From Flavobacterium sp. (GTDB lineage: Bacteria; Bacteroidota; Bacteroidia; Flavobacteriales; Flavobacteriaceae): a stretch of DNA of 64,000 nucleotides. The first letter of the stretch is position 1, and every line of letters begins with the position of its first letter. The notes under the pieces are model-generated. The model searched no databases. It saw nothing but the letters and a program-made list of their open reading frames with translations, and was not told the origin of the DNA. Both the position numbers and the translations under genes were made by a program. Of this stretch, positions 20,776 to 31,053 are shown piece by piece. The stretch lies in the NCBI GenBank assembly GCA_030591585.1, contig JAUVAS010000001.1, forward strand, positions 122,036 through 186,035. Reading direction: 5' to 3'.

Positions 20776-21858
20776 ATGCAAAGCAATTATTTAGTAAAAT
20801 TCCTTACAATCATACTTTTAGTTTTTGGCATGAATGTGCAGGCACAACATGAAGAACCTCAAACAACAAAAGAAGATGTTAGTTTTAAAGCAAAAATCAA
20901 GGAAAGTATAAATCATCACTTGTTAGATTCGCATGATTTTACTTTTTTTAGTGATAGCGAAACAGGAAAACATTATGGTTTTTCACTTCCTGTAATTCTT
21001 TGGGATAAAGAAGATGGATTACAACTTTTTTCTTCATCAAAATTTCATCATGGTGAAACTGTAGCCGAAAACAATGGTAATTACTACAAATTATACCATA
21101 ATAAGGTATATAAAACAGATGCAGAAGGAACCATTACTTTAGACGACCATCATCATCCAACACAAGCAAAACCTTTAGATTTTTCAATCACAAAAAGTGT
21201 ATTGATGATAATTGTTACAGGTATCCTTATGCTTTTAGCATTTGTGGGTATGGCAAAATCCTTCAAAAAAGGACCAATTGTTACTGGTGCTGGACGATTT
21301 TTAGAACCGATCATACTTTATATTAGAGACGAGATTGCTATTCCAAATATTGGTGTAAAAAAACACAAAAAATATATGCCCTATTTATTAACGGTATTTT
21401 TCTTTGTATGGTTTTTAAACTTATTTGGATTGACCCCTCTTGGCGTAAATGTTACAGGTAATATTGCTGTTACTTTTGCTTTAGCATTGATTACTTTTGT
21501 GATCACTCAGTTTTCGGGGAATAAAAATTACTGGAAACATATTTTTTGGATGCCAGGAGTACCAGTGCCAATGAAAATTATTTTAGCTCCTATAGAATTA
21601 TTAGGAGTAATGATTAAACCTTTCGCGTTAATGATTCGTTTGTATGCAAACATTATGGCAGGACACATTGTGTTAATGAGTTTGATAGGTTTAATATTTG
21701 TGTTCCAGAATTGGATAGGTAGTAGTTTAACATTCGTGTTATCCTTTGCCATTTCAATGATAGAACTTTTAGTAGCTTTATTACAAGCATATATCTTCAC
21801 CATGCTATCAGCCTTATATTTTGGCTTTGCTGTTGAAGAGCACGATGAAGCTCATTAA
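20776..21858 (+). CDS. atpB: F0F1 ATP synthase subunit a
   Basis: IELLGVMIKPFALMIRLYANIMAGHIVL; Bacteroidetes-type N-terminal extension. Preferred ATG at 20776. Confidence 0.96.
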   Translation: MQSNYLVKFLTIILLVFGMNVQAQHEEPQTTKEDVSFKAKIKESINHHLLDSHDFTFFSDSETGKHYGFSLPVILWDKEDGLQLFSSSKFHHGETVAENNGNYYKLYHNKVYKTDAEGTITLDDHHHPTQAKPLDFSITKSVLMIIVTGILMLLAFVGMAKSFKKGPIVTGAGRFLEPIILYIRDEIAIPNIGVKKHKKYMPYLLTVFFFVWFLNLFGLTPLGVNVTGNIAVTFALALITFVITQFSGNKNYWKHIFWMPGVPVPMKIILAPIELLGVMIKPFALMIRLYANIMAGHIVLMSLIGLIFVFQNWIGSSLTFVLSFAISMIELLVALLQAYIFTMLSALYFGFAVEEHDEAH

Positions 21859-21900
21859 TAAATTTGAATATTTAATGTTTAATTTTTAATTATATATATT

Positions 21901-22092
21901 ATGGAGATCCCAGCGATTGTAGGTGCAGGTTTAGTAGTAATTGGTGCCGGTATCGGTATCGGTAGAATTGGTGGTTCAGCAATGGACGCTATTGCTCGTC
22001 AGCCAGAAGCTTACGGAAAAATTCAAACAGCAATGCTAATTGCAGCAGCGCTTATTGAAGGTATTGGATTTGCTGCATTATTTGCAGTTTAA
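21901..22092 (+). CDS. atpE: F0F1 ATP synthase subunit c
   Basis: GAGLVVIGAGIGIGRIGGSAMDAIARQPE; carboxylate in ALIEGIGF. Confidence 0.97.
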   Translation: MEIPAIVGAGLVVIGAGIGIGRIGGSAMDAIARQPEAYGKIQTAMLIAAALIEGIGFAALFAV

Positions 22093-22100
22093 CAAAACCC

Positions 22101-22137
22101 AAACAACAATTGCAACGGTTGGTTGCAATTGTTGTTT
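22101..22137 (+). repeat. 16-bp perfect inverted repeat (5-nt loop) between atpE and atpF
   Basis: AAACAACAATTGCAAC-ggttg-GTTGCAATTGTTGTTT. Confidence 0.9.
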
Positions 22138-22171
22138 AATTAAAATTAAAAAAATTATTTAAAATATATTC

Positions 22172-22672
22172 ATGGAAAAGTTAATTAACGATTTCTCTTT
22201 TGGACTTTTTTTCTGGCAGATAACACTTTTTTTGCTATTACTTTTATTATTAAAAAAGTTTGCTTGGAAACCTATTTTAGACGCTCTTGATGAGAGAGAA
22301 GAAGGGATAAAAGCAGCATTAGATGCAGCGGAAAACGCAAAATTAGAAATGCAAAACCTTCAATCAGATAACGAAAAATTATTACAAGAAGCTCGTTCTG
22401 AAAGAGAGACTATGATAAAAGAAGCTCGTGAAATTAAAACTAAAATGATTTCAGTTGCAAAAGATGAAGCTAAACTAGCGGCAGACGATATGATTTCTCA
22501 AGCTCAACAAGCAATAGAGAACGAAAAGAAATCTGCAATGGCAGAGATAAAAAATCAAATCGCATCACTTTCTATCGAAATAGCTGAAAAAGTAGTTAAA
22601 GAAGAACTTTCTAACAAAGACAAGCAATTAAAATTGGTTGAAGATATGTTAGGAGATGCTACTTTAAATTAG
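22172..22672 (+). CDS. atpF: F0F1 ATP synthase subunit b
   Basis: LLLKKFAWKPILDALDEREEGIKAALDAAENAK. Confidence 0.95.
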   Translation: MEKLINDFSFGLFFWQITLFLLLLLLLKKFAWKPILDALDEREEGIKAALDAAENAKLEMQNLQSDNEKLLQEARSERETMIKEAREIKTKMISVAKDEAKLAADDMISQAQQAIENEKKSAMAEIKNQIASLSIEIAEKVVKEELSNKDKQLKLVEDMLGDATLN

Positions 22673-22683
22673 ATAAAATAATT

Positions 22684-23226
22684 ATGAGCGGAAGCAGAGC
22701 ATCCATACGATACGCAAGAGCAGTTTTACAACAAGCTAACGATGCAAATAACGCAAACGTTGTGTTTGATGATATGCAAAGCGTACATGCAACGATCCAA
22801 GCAAGTAAAGAATTACAAATGGTACTTAGTAGCCCTGTAATTACTGCAGGCGATAAACAAAATGCCTTGTTAGCAATTTTTGAACATCAATCAGATGCAA
22901 CCAAATCTCTAATTAAAGTATTGGTAGAAAACAAACGTACCCGTTTATTGGACGATGTTTCAACAAACTATATTGATTTGTACAATGAAGCTCAAGGAGT
23001 AAAAATAGCACAAGTAACAACCGCTGTAGCTCTTACAGATGAACTTTCAGAAAAGGTTTTGGCAAAAATTAAGGAGCTTACAGGGAGTGATAAAGTTACC
23101 ATAGAAAGCATAATAGACGAATCTATAATAGGAGGCTTTATTCTTAGAATAGGTGACCTTCAATATAATGCTAGTATTTCAAATAATCTGGCAAGAATAA
23201 AAAGAGAATTTAGTAAAAGTATATAA
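22684..23226 (+). CDS. atpH: F0F1 ATP synthase subunit delta
   Basis: Operon position; SIRYARAVLQQA and IIGGFILRIGDLQYNASISNNLARIKREF. Confidence 0.95.
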   Translation: MSGSRASIRYARAVLQQANDANNANVVFDDMQSVHATIQASKELQMVLSSPVITAGDKQNALLAIFEHQSDATKSLIKVLVENKRTRLLDDVSTNYIDLYNEAQGVKIAQVTTAVALTDELSEKVLAKIKELTGSDKVTIESIIDESIIGGFILRIGDLQYNASISNNLARIKREFSKSI

Positions 23227-23263
23227 ATAAATTTCAGATACTAATCTGAATAATATAATTAAA

Positions 23264-24841
23264 ATGGCAGAAGTTAAACCAGCTGAAGTATCAGCAATAT
23301 TAAAGAAACAATTATCGGGTTACGAATCTACCGCTTCTTTAGACGAAGTAGGAAGTGTATTAACTGTAGGTGATGGTATTGCACGTGTTTACGGACTTTC
23401 TAATGTTCAATATGGTGAATTAGTTGAGTTCGAAAACGGATTAGAAGGGATTGTACTTAACCTCGAAGAAGATAATGTGGGTGTAGTATTATTAGGGCAT
23501 TCAACAGATATTGTTGAAGGAGCTACTGTAAAACGTACACAACGTATTGCATCTATCAATGTTGGAGAAGGAATTGTGGGTCGTGTAGTAAATACTTTAG
23601 GAGATCCTATCGATGGTAAAGGAGCAATTACAGGGGAAACTTTTGAAATGCCACTAGAGCGTATCGCACCAGGGGTTATTTTTAGAGAACCAGTAACAGA
23701 ACCATTACAAACAGGAATTAAAGCAATTGATGCGATGATTCCAGTAGGTAGAGGACAACGTGAGTTGGTTATTGGTGACCGTCAAACAGGTAAGACAACG
23801 GTTTGTATTGATACCATTTTAAATCAAAAAGAATTTTACGATGCTGGAGAACCTGTTTATTGTATCTATGTTGCCATAGGTCAAAAAGCTTCTACAGTAG
23901 CGAATATAGCTAAAGTATTAGAAGAAAAAGGAGCGCTAGCCTATACAACTATTGTAGCGGCAAACGCATCAGATCCTGCTCCAATGCAAGTATATGCTCC
24001 TTTTGCAGGTGCTGCAATTGGTGAGTATTTTAGAGATACAGGTCGTCCTGCTTTAATTGTCTATGATGATTTATCAAAGCAAGCAGTAGCGTATCGTGAA
24101 GTATCATTATTATTACGTCGCCCACCGGGACGTGAAGCATATCCTGGAGATGTTTTCTACCTTCACTCAAGGTTATTAGAGCGTTCTGCAAAAATCATTA
24201 ATAACGATGAAATTGCAAAAAACATGAATGACCTTCCTGCGTCTTTAAAAGATAAAGTTAAAGGAGGAGGTTCATTAACAGCGCTGCCTATTATTGAAAC
24301 ACAAGCGGGAGATGTTTCGGCATATATCCCAACCAATGTAATTTCGATTACAGATGGTCAGATATTTTTAGATGGAGATTTATTTAACTCTGGTGTACGT
24401 CCAGCAATTAACGTAGGTATTTCGGTATCTCGTGTGGGAGGTAATGCACAGATTAAATCAATGAAGAAAGTTGCGGGTACATTAAAACTGGATCAAGCAC
24501 AGTTCCGTGAACTTGAGGCGTTTGCTAAATTTGGTTCTGATCTTGATGCTGCGACACTTAACGTAATTGAAAAAGGAAGACGTAATGTTGAAATCCTTAA
24601 ACAAGCACAAAACGATCCGTTTACAGTAGAAGATCAAATTGCAATTATTTATGCAGGATCTAAAAACTTATTACGCGACGTTCCAGTTACTAAGATTAAA
24701 GAATTTGAAGCAGATTATATCGAATTCTTAAATGCAAAGCATAGAGATACTTTAGATACATTAAAAGCAGGAAAATTAACCGATGAGGTGATTGCTGTTT
24801 TAACTAATGTAGCAAAAGACCTCACTGCTAAATATAACTAA
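23264..24841 (+). CDS. atpA: F0F1 ATP synthase subunit alpha
   Basis: GDRQTGKT Walker [45 protein letters not shown]. Confidence 0.98.
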   Translation: MAEVKPAEVSAILKKQLSGYESTASLDEVGSVLTVGDGIARVYGLSNVQYGELVEFENGLEGIVLNLEEDNVGVVLLGHSTDIVEGATVKRTQRIASINVGEGIVGRVVNTLGDPIDGKGAITGETFEMPLERIAPGVIFREPVTEPLQTGIKAIDAMIPVGRGQRELVIGDRQTGKTTVCIDTILNQKEFYDAGEPVYCIYVAIGQKASTVANIAKVLEEKGALAYTTIVAANASDPAPMQVYAPFAGAAIGEYFRDTGRPALIVYDDLSKQAVAYREVSLLLRRPPGREAYPGDVFYLHSRLLERSAKIINNDEIAKNMNDLPASLKDKVKGGGSLTALPIIETQAGDVSAYIPTNVISITDGQIFLDGDLFNSGVRPAINVGISVSRVGGNAQIKSMKKVAGTLKLDQAQFRELEAFAKFGSDLDAATLNVIEKGRRNVEILKQAQNDPFTVEDQIAIIYAGSKNLLRDVPVTKIKEFEADYIEFLNAKHRDTLDTLKAGKLTDEVIAVLTNVAKDLTAKYN

Positions 24842-24886
24842 AAAGAAGTAATCGGTTAGCAGTATTTAGTCAGCAGAAATAAATTG

Positions 24887-24921
24887 ACTGAATACTGAAT
24901 ACTGAATACTGCGTACTGAAA
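24887..24921. repeat. Five tandem heptamers (ACTGAAT x3, ACTGCGT, ACTGAAA) between atpA and atpG
   Basis: Direct reading of the intergenic sequence. Confidence 0.85.
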
Positions 24922-24924
24922 AGA

Positions 24925-25791
24925 ATGGCAAATTTAAAAGAAATACGTAATAGAATAGCTTCGGTATCTTCAACGATGCAGATTACTAGTGCCATGAAAA
25001 TGGTATCTGCTGCAAAGCTGAAAAAAGCACAAGATGCAATTACCACATTGCGTCCGTATGCTGATAAACAAACCGAGTTATTACAAAATCTAAGCGCAAG
25101 TTTAGATGGCGATGTAGGTAGTGATTATACCAATCAACGAGAAGTAAAAAAAGTATTACTAGTTGCTATTTCTTCTAATCGTGGATTAGCAGGAGCGTTT
25201 AATTCAAACATTGTAAAAGGGTGTAATGCTTTAATTGAGGAGTCTTACAAAAACACACAAGTTGATTTTATTACTTTAGGTAAAAAAGCAGGTGATGTTA
25301 TTGTAAAAGACCACACAGTTATTGAAAGTAATACTGAAATATTTGATGATTTAACTTTTGATAACAATGCTATAATCGCTGAAAATTTAATGAATTTATT
25401 TACTGAAGGCACGTACGATAAAATAGTGCTAGTGTATAATAAATTTAAAAATGCTGCCACTCAAATTATCACTACAGAGCAATTTTTACCAATTGTTTCA
25501 GTGAGTAATTCTGAAGAGAAAACAGTTACAGCAGATTATATTTTTGAACCTTCAAAAGAAAAAATTGTAGAAGAATTAATTCCGAAGAGTTTAAAAATGC
25601 AATTATTTAAGGCACTTAGAGACTCCTCTGCAAGTGAGCACGGAGCCCGTATGACAGCAATGCATAAAGCAACAGATAATGCAACAGAGCTTAGAGACGA
25701 ACTAAACTTACAGTACAACAAAGCAAGACAAGCATCTATTACTAACGAGATTTTAGAAATTGTTGGTGGTGCGGAAGCGTTAGCAGGTTAG
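24925..25791 (+). CDS. atpG: F0F1 ATP synthase subunit gamma
   Basis: MANLKEIRNRIASVSSTMQITSAMKMVSAAKLKKAQ; C-terminal NKARQASITNEILEIVGGAEAL. Confidence 0.97.
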   Translation: MANLKEIRNRIASVSSTMQITSAMKMVSAAKLKKAQDAITTLRPYADKQTELLQNLSASLDGDVGSDYTNQREVKKVLLVAISSNRGLAGAFNSNIVKGCNALIEESYKNTQVDFITLGKKAGDVIVKDHTVIESNTEIFDDLTFDNNAIIAENLMNLFTEGTYDKIVLVYNKFKNAATQIITTEQFLPIVSVSNSEEKTVTADYIFEPSKEKIVEELIPKSLKMQLFKALRDSSASEHGARMTAMHKATDNATELRDELNLQYNKARQASITNEILEIVGGAEALAG

Positions 25792-25815
25792 TAAAAAACA
25801 AACTATTTAAAAGGA

Positions 25816-25850
25816 AAGCCTTCTAAGTTTTTAGAAGGCTTATTAGTTTT
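25816..25850 (+). terminator. Rho-independent terminator after atpG
   Basis: AAGCCTTCTAA-gttt-TTAGAAGGCTT followed by a T-rich tract. Confidence 0.85.
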
Positions 25851-26010
25851 TATCTATTTTAAAAGTTTTCTCTTAAAAACTTTGCTAATTCGTTTTTTTT
25901 TTCAGCTTTGTAGGGTAATGATTACTAAAATTTAATTTTATTCATAATAATTGTAATAAAACTCCCCAATTAATTAAGGTGAACTTTTTATTAACCCTTA
26001 ATTTATTATT

Positions 26011-27591
26011 ATGAATAAAATCTTATTTATTTGTATATTTATAACAATGATTATAAATGTACATGCACAAATTGACAAATGCGCAACACTTCCACCACAA
26101 TTTGAATTTTCTGAGACTCCTTTCACTCATTCTATTGACCCAGAAGATTTAGCTAGCTTCGGACCTGTAGTATTTAATATTTATTTTTGGCAAGTAAATG
26201 AATTTGGCGGCAATAATGAGAAACCGTTAACAGAACAAATTGTATTAAATGCAGTTGCAAATTTAAATATAGAGTTTAACCCTGCTAACATCTTTTTTAA
26301 ATATAGAGGTTTTGGAGAACTAGATAGTCCAGAGCATGTAACATATGTTAATTATGAATTAAATAGTTCTGGAGAATTAACTTGTGTTATACATAATGAA
26401 ATAGATGACACTAATGGTTATGGGATTTTAAATCATTGTCAAACAGGTGATTTGTTAGAACATGCACAAAACATAGGTGCTTATAAAGAAGATGCTTTTA
26501 ATGTGTATGTGCCTTATGGTACCGATAATTTTGCAGGGAAATCTGCATTTCTTGAAACTTATTTATTTGTACCCACAGTAAATTTAACGAACCCAGTTTT
26601 AATACATGAGGTGGGGCATAATTTTGCACTTTTCCACACCGAAACAGGTTGGACTAGTTTAACAGAAAATGGAGAACCAGACCCTAATTATGAAGATTGT
26701 GAACATGTAACCCGTAACACAGATGATGAAGATTATTACAATGCAGATGTAAAAGGTGATCAAATTCCAGATACTGCTGCTGTACCTAATTTTAGGAATG
26801 AATATTGTATTTTAAACGACACAGAAGCAGATTGCTCTACAGAAGAAGAAGGATATAAGTTTCATTGGATAGATGACTGTTCGTATATTGGAGAAAATGC
26901 TGATTGTCAAGGAACACCATTTGAAATAGGTGACAGTGATGTTCAAAACTTTATGCATGCCAATACGAAAAAAGAATGCAGGAATAATTTTAGTATTGGG
27001 CAGTATATAAGGATGCGTGAAGCGAATAATTGGGATCCTTATGGTACATATCAAGAAGCAATAACAGACATCGCCTCCTTGTACGAGCCTTATAAAGGCG
27101 AGTATTATATTGCTGGACCACTACCAAATAATTATATTCCACCTCATTTTCAGCCTGGTTTTGAGTATCGTTTTGTAGAATGCGAAAGCCCTTTATCAAC
27201 ACCTGAACCTTATAGTACAAGCAATACATTTCCTTATGATATTAATAATGTTATTCTACAAATTGATGCAAACGAAGGACACCATGACCTCATTGTACAC
27301 CCTAACCATACCGCAATAGGAATTATTTCTACTGGAGCACCAGATAATGGATTTTGGCCAAGACCCAAAAAATGTTATGATAACTGGAACAGAGCTCCTA
27401 ATGGTGGTAGTGTTATAAAGTTTAACGATGATGTTTTTAACACTAATGTTACAATAAGCTCGCAAGATTCTACAGCAATAAATAACCCACAACTTATAAA
27501 TAATTTGGAGTCTGGTTTGTATAAAATAGAGAAAACCTATGATGACGGTAGTTCCCAAGAAACAGTAATTTTTAAAGAGAATAATGACTAG
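26011..27591 (+). CDS. Secreted M43 (pappalysin-like) metallopeptidase (copy B)
   Basis: Paralogue of 14508-16079: HEVGHNFALFH, KGDQIPDTAAVPNF, NFMHANTKKECRNNFSIGQYIRMRE, shared C-terminal tail. Confidence 0.85.
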   Translation: MNKILFICIFITMIINVHAQIDKCATLPPQFEFSETPFTHSIDPEDLASFGPVVFNIYFWQVNEFGGNNEKPLTEQIVLNAVANLNIEFNPANIFFKYRGFGELDSPEHVTYVNYELNSSGELTCVIHNEIDDTNGYGILNHCQTGDLLEHAQNIGAYKEDAFNVYVPYGTDNFAGKSAFLETYLFVPTVNLTNPVLIHEVGHNFALFHTETGWTSLTENGEPDPNYEDCEHVTRNTDDEDYYNADVKGDQIPDTAAVPNFRNEYCILNDTEADCSTEEEGYKFHWIDDCSYIGENADCQGTPFEIGDSDVQNFMHANTKKECRNNFSIGQYIRMREANNWDPYGTYQEAITDIASLYEPYKGEYYIAGPLPNNYIPPHFQPGFEYRFVECESPLSTPEPYSTSNTFPYDINNVILQIDANEGHHDLIVHPNHTAIGIISTGAPDNGFWPRPKKCYDNWNRAPNGGSVIKFNDDVFNTNVTISSQDSTAINNPQLINNLESGLYKIEKTYDDGSSQETVIFKENND

Positions 27592-28942
27592 GATAATTTA
27601 TATTTTATTTTTTATACCAACAATAGTTAGCGCACAGTTTGGTCCACAACAGGTAATTTCTACAGAAGGAGATGGCCCTCAAAGTGTTTTTGCTGCAGAT
27701 TTGGATGGAGATACTTTTAAAGATGTACTCTCTGCCAATAAGTTTGGTTATAATCTTACTTGGTATAAAAATATGGGAGATGGTAGCTTTGGAGAACAAC
27801 AGATTATAGCCACACTAAACCAACCAAAAATTATATTTGCTGGAGACTTGGATGGAGACAACGATCTAGATGTATTAGCTACAGCTTTATTTATAGATGA
27901 ACTTGTTTGGTATAAGAATTTAGATGGTCAAGGTACTTTTAGTACTCAAATAATTATAGATAATGAATTGGATGGTCCTTACGATGTAAAAGCAGTAGAT
28001 ATTGATGGAGATTTAGATTTAGATGTAGTTTGTGGTACAGAATCTTCTGGCTTAGTTTGGTTTGAAAACCTAGATGGCTTAGGCACTTTTAGTACTAAAA
28101 AAGTAATAAATGCATCAGTTTCCAATTCTCGGTCTGTTATGGCAATAGATTTAGATGGTGACACCGATTTAGATATAGTTGCTTCATCCTCGGGATCAGT
28201 GACGGTATCTTGGTACGAAAACCTAGATGGTTTGGGTAACTTTGGAGAACAACAGGTAATTGCGGGTAGTACACTTACAGTTCAATCAATTTATGCAGCA
28301 GATTTGGATGGAGACCTTGATAATGATATAATTTCAGCTACAACAGTAGAAGATAAGGTTTCTTGGTATGAAAACTTGGACGGCTTAGGAAACTTTGGAG
28401 CAGAACAAATAATAACCACTCAAGCTGATTTTGTTTTTTCAGTATTTGCAGCAGATTTAGATAATGACAACGATATGGACGTATTAGCTGCTGCTGCGAG
28501 TGATGATAAGGTTGCTTGGTATAAAAACCTTGACGGAGAGGGTGATTTTTCTACAGAACAAATAATAACAAGCAATGCAGATTCTGTTCGATGGGTTATT
28601 GCTTCTGATTTGGATAATGATGGTGATATGGATGTGCTCTCTGCCTCACAAAACGATGATAAGGTAGCTTGGTATGAAAATTTAACCATACTTGGTTTGG
28701 AGGAGGTATTAAATTTAAAAATAGAGCTTTACCCCAACCCTGCAAATACACTACTAAATATTACTAATAAAGAGAATTACAGTATCGATTATATAAAAAT
28801 GAGTGATGCTCAAGGAAAATTGGTAAAACATATTAAAGGTTTTAAAACCCCAATAGCTATCACGAATTTACAAAAAGGTGTTTATTTTATAACGATACAA
28901 ACCGATCAAGGTAAATTGATAAAAAAAATAATAAAAGAATAA
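27584..28942 (+). CDS. Secreted VCBS/FG-GAP repeat protein with T9SS C-terminal sorting domain (copy B)
   Basis: Repeated DLDGDxDxD...WYENLDGLGNFG units; C-terminal LYPNPANTLLNITN...LQKGVYFITIQTDQGKLIKKIIKE; overlaps the peptidase stop by 8 bp. Confidence 0.92.
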   Translation: MTRIIYILFFIPTIVSAQFGPQQVISTEGDGPQSVFAADLDGDTFKDVLSANKFGYNLTWYKNMGDGSFGEQQIIATLNQPKIIFAGDLDGDNDLDVLATALFIDELVWYKNLDGQGTFSTQIIIDNELDGPYDVKAVDIDGDLDLDVVCGTESSGLVWFENLDGLGTFSTKKVINASVSNSRSVMAIDLDGDTDLDIVASSSGSVTVSWYENLDGLGNFGEQQVIAGSTLTVQSIYAADLDGDLDNDIISATTVEDKVSWYENLDGLGNFGAEQIITTQADFVFSVFAADLDNDNDMDVLAAAASDDKVAWYKNLDGEGDFSTEQIITSNADSVRWVIASDLDNDGDMDVLSASQNDDKVAWYENLTILGLEEVLNLKIELYPNPANTLLNITNKENYSIDYIKMSDAQGKLVKHIKGFKTPIAITNLQKGVYFITIQTDQGKLIKKIIKE

Positions 28943-28951
28943 ATGCAAAAA

Positions 28952-28979
28952 ACACCGTTCTGATATTTTCAGAAGGGTC
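28952..28979 (+). terminator. Possible terminator hairpin after VCBS copy B
   Basis: ACC-g-TTCTGA...TCAGAA-g-GGT then ctttt. Confidence 0.4.
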
Positions 28980-29010
28980 TTTTAAGTTATAATAGCTATA
29001 GTTCATCTAG

Positions 29011-30924
29011 CTACATCGTTTCCTTCAACCACCTATAAAATTCACGTTGCCAAATCAAACTATTTTGATTATTTAATACCCAATGGTTTTCTTCTGGGAA
29101 GTATATTAGTTTACTTTTAATACCTTTTAATTGTGCTGCTTGAAAAGCTGCTAAACCTTGACCAATTGGTACACGATAATCTTTTCCTCCTTGAATAATT
29201 AAAATAGGCGTATCCCAATTATCAATATAGGTAGTTGGATTAAATTCATTGAATGCTTTTTGTGCATCTTTATTATTTTTATCCCAATATGCTCCACCTA
29301 AATCCCATGCAGGAAAGAAAATCTCTTCAGTGGTTCCATACATACTTCGCCAATCAAAAATCCCATCGTGAGAGATAAACGACTTAAACCTTCCTTCGTG
29401 CTTTCCAGCTAAATAAAAAGCAGAATACCCTCCGTAACTTGCTCCAATACACCCTAATCTATTAGCGTCTACATAGTTTTCATTAGAAATATCATCGATA
29501 GCAGAAAGGTAGTCGTCCATATTTTGACCACCATAGTCTTTACTAATTTGTTCGTTCCATTCAACTCCGTATCCTGGCATTCCTCGTCTATTTGGTGCAA
29601 TAATAATATAACCGTGGGCAGCCATTAATTGAAAATTCCATCTAAAAGAATAAAACTGACTCAATGCTCCTTGTGGCCCACCTTGGCAATATAATATGGT
29701 TGGGTATTTTTTATTTGGATCAAAATCAGGAGGATAAATTACCCAAGAAAGAAGTTGTTTCCCATCGGTGGTTTTGGTCATTCTTTTTTCAACTTTACCA
29801 AGATTGGTTTTCGCATAAACTTTGTCGTTTACATGACTTAACTGCTGCGTTTCTCCTGACTTTATATCTAAGGAATAAACTTCAGCAGCATGATTCATAT
29901 CTCTTCTTAAAACTGCAAGTTTATGATCTACTTGTCCAATAATTGAATACACATCAAATTGTCCATTGGTAATTTGCCGAGGGGTGTTTATTATTTTTTT
30001 TGAAGAAGAAGCAATCTTAATTTCAAAAACTTGTACTGTTCCTAAAACAGGAGCTACAAAAAATATAGATTTTCCATTCTTTGCCCAAAGGAAGCTGTTT
30101 ACGGTTCCATCCCAAGCTTCTGTAAGATTGATGTCTTTTCCTTTTAAACGAACAATAATATCGTTTTTATCAGATTCGTAACCGTCACGTTTCATTTGTA
30201 ACCAAGCTAAATTCCCATTACTTGAAAATGCTGGAGAAGTGTCGTACCCTTTATTGTATTTGGTTAAGTTGGTGGTTTTTTCAGTAGCTAATTCATATTG
30301 AAAAATATTGGCATTGGTGCTAATTGTGTATGCAGTTCCGCTTTCTTTTTTAGAAACATACAAAATACTTTTACTGTCTGGCGACCATAGATAATCTTCT
30401 GATCCACCAAAAGGTTTTTGCGGAGAATGAAAAGGTTCTCCCTTCATAATATCTATAAGTTTTGCTTTTTTATCTGAAGCAGATCGATACATTATATGAT
30501 TAAAAGTACCGTCCTCCCAGGAATCCCAATGACGATAATTAAGCGCATCATATATCATTACATTAGAGTTTGTAATATCTGGATGGAAATCTGAACCCGA
30601 TACTTTTTGTAACTTTTCATTTTTTACTATAATTTTATATTTTTTGTTGGGCGAAATACTTTTATCGTGAAGATGGCTTTCTTTTATTGTAATTTTCTTT
30701 ACTTCTCCACCATCAATATCAACAGAATATTGCGTGTTGGTTTTCTTTTGAGTTGTAAAACTATATTTGGAAACTCCAAAAACAACATGGTTGTTATCTT
30801 TTGAAATACCTTTACCACTAACTCTACCTAATTTAATTAGGCGTTCTGGTGTCATATTGGTTTTTTGTGCAATAATCATTGTGCTAATGCAAGTAAGTAC
30901 TAAGGTTAAAACTAATTTTTTCAT
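29011..30924 (-). CDS. S9 family prolyl oligopeptidase-like peptidase
   Basis: Signal peptide; GASYGGYSAFYLAGKHEGRFKSFISHDGIFD (GxSxGG), catalytic His in EENHWVL. Confidence 0.92.
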   Translation of the reverse strand: MKKLVLTLVLTCISTMIIAQKTNMTPERLIKLGRVSGKGISKDNNHVVFGVSKYSFTTQKKTNTQYSVDIDGGEVKKITIKESHLHDKSISPNKKYKIIVKNEKLQKVSGSDFHPDITNSNVMIYDALNYRHWDSWEDGTFNHIMYRSASDKKAKLIDIMKGEPFHSPQKPFGGSEDYLWSPDSKSILYVSKKESGTAYTISTNANIFQYELATEKTTNLTKYNKGYDTSPAFSSNGNLAWLQMKRDGYESDKNDIIVRLKGKDINLTEAWDGTVNSFLWAKNGKSIFFVAPVLGTVQVFEIKIASSSKKIINTPRQITNGQFDVYSIIGQVDHKLAVLRRDMNHAAEVYSLDIKSGETQQLSHVNDKVYAKTNLGKVEKRMTKTTDGKQLLSWVIYPPDFDPNKKYPTILYCQGGPQGALSQFYSFRWNFQLMAAHGYIIIAPNRRGMPGYGVEWNEQISKDYGGQNMDDYLSAIDDISNENYVDANRLGCIGASYGGYSAFYLAGKHEGRFKSFISHDGIFDWRSMYGTTEEIFFPAWDLGGAYWDKNNKDAQKAFNEFNPTTYIDNWDTPILIIQGGKDYRVPIGQGLAAFQAAQLKGIKSKLIYFPEENHWVLNNQNSLIWQREFYRWLKETM

Positions 30925-31000
30925 ATTAAATACAGAAATTGATGTTATGGTATTAAAGGAACAAATATATAAAAAGAGAAATTACTTATTTTACTAATAA

Positions 31001-31033
31001 AAACCCCTTCTGAAATTGTTTCAGAAGGGGTTT
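31001..31033 (-). terminator. Terminator of the CoA-transferase gene
   Basis: AAACCCCTTCTGAAA-ttg-TTTCAGAAGGGGTTT; T-rich on the minus-strand downstream side. Confidence 0.8.
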
Positions 31034-31053
31034 AGCTTTATAAACAGGAGTTG

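Noticed and set aside
20071-25791. atp operon lacking atpD and atpC
   Set aside because: Bacteroidetes commonly encode the beta and epsilon subunits at a separate locus, so this is not a loss.
28420-28689. Minus-strand ORFs opposite VCBS copy B
   Set aside because: Same antisense artefact as in copy A; no domain or start context.
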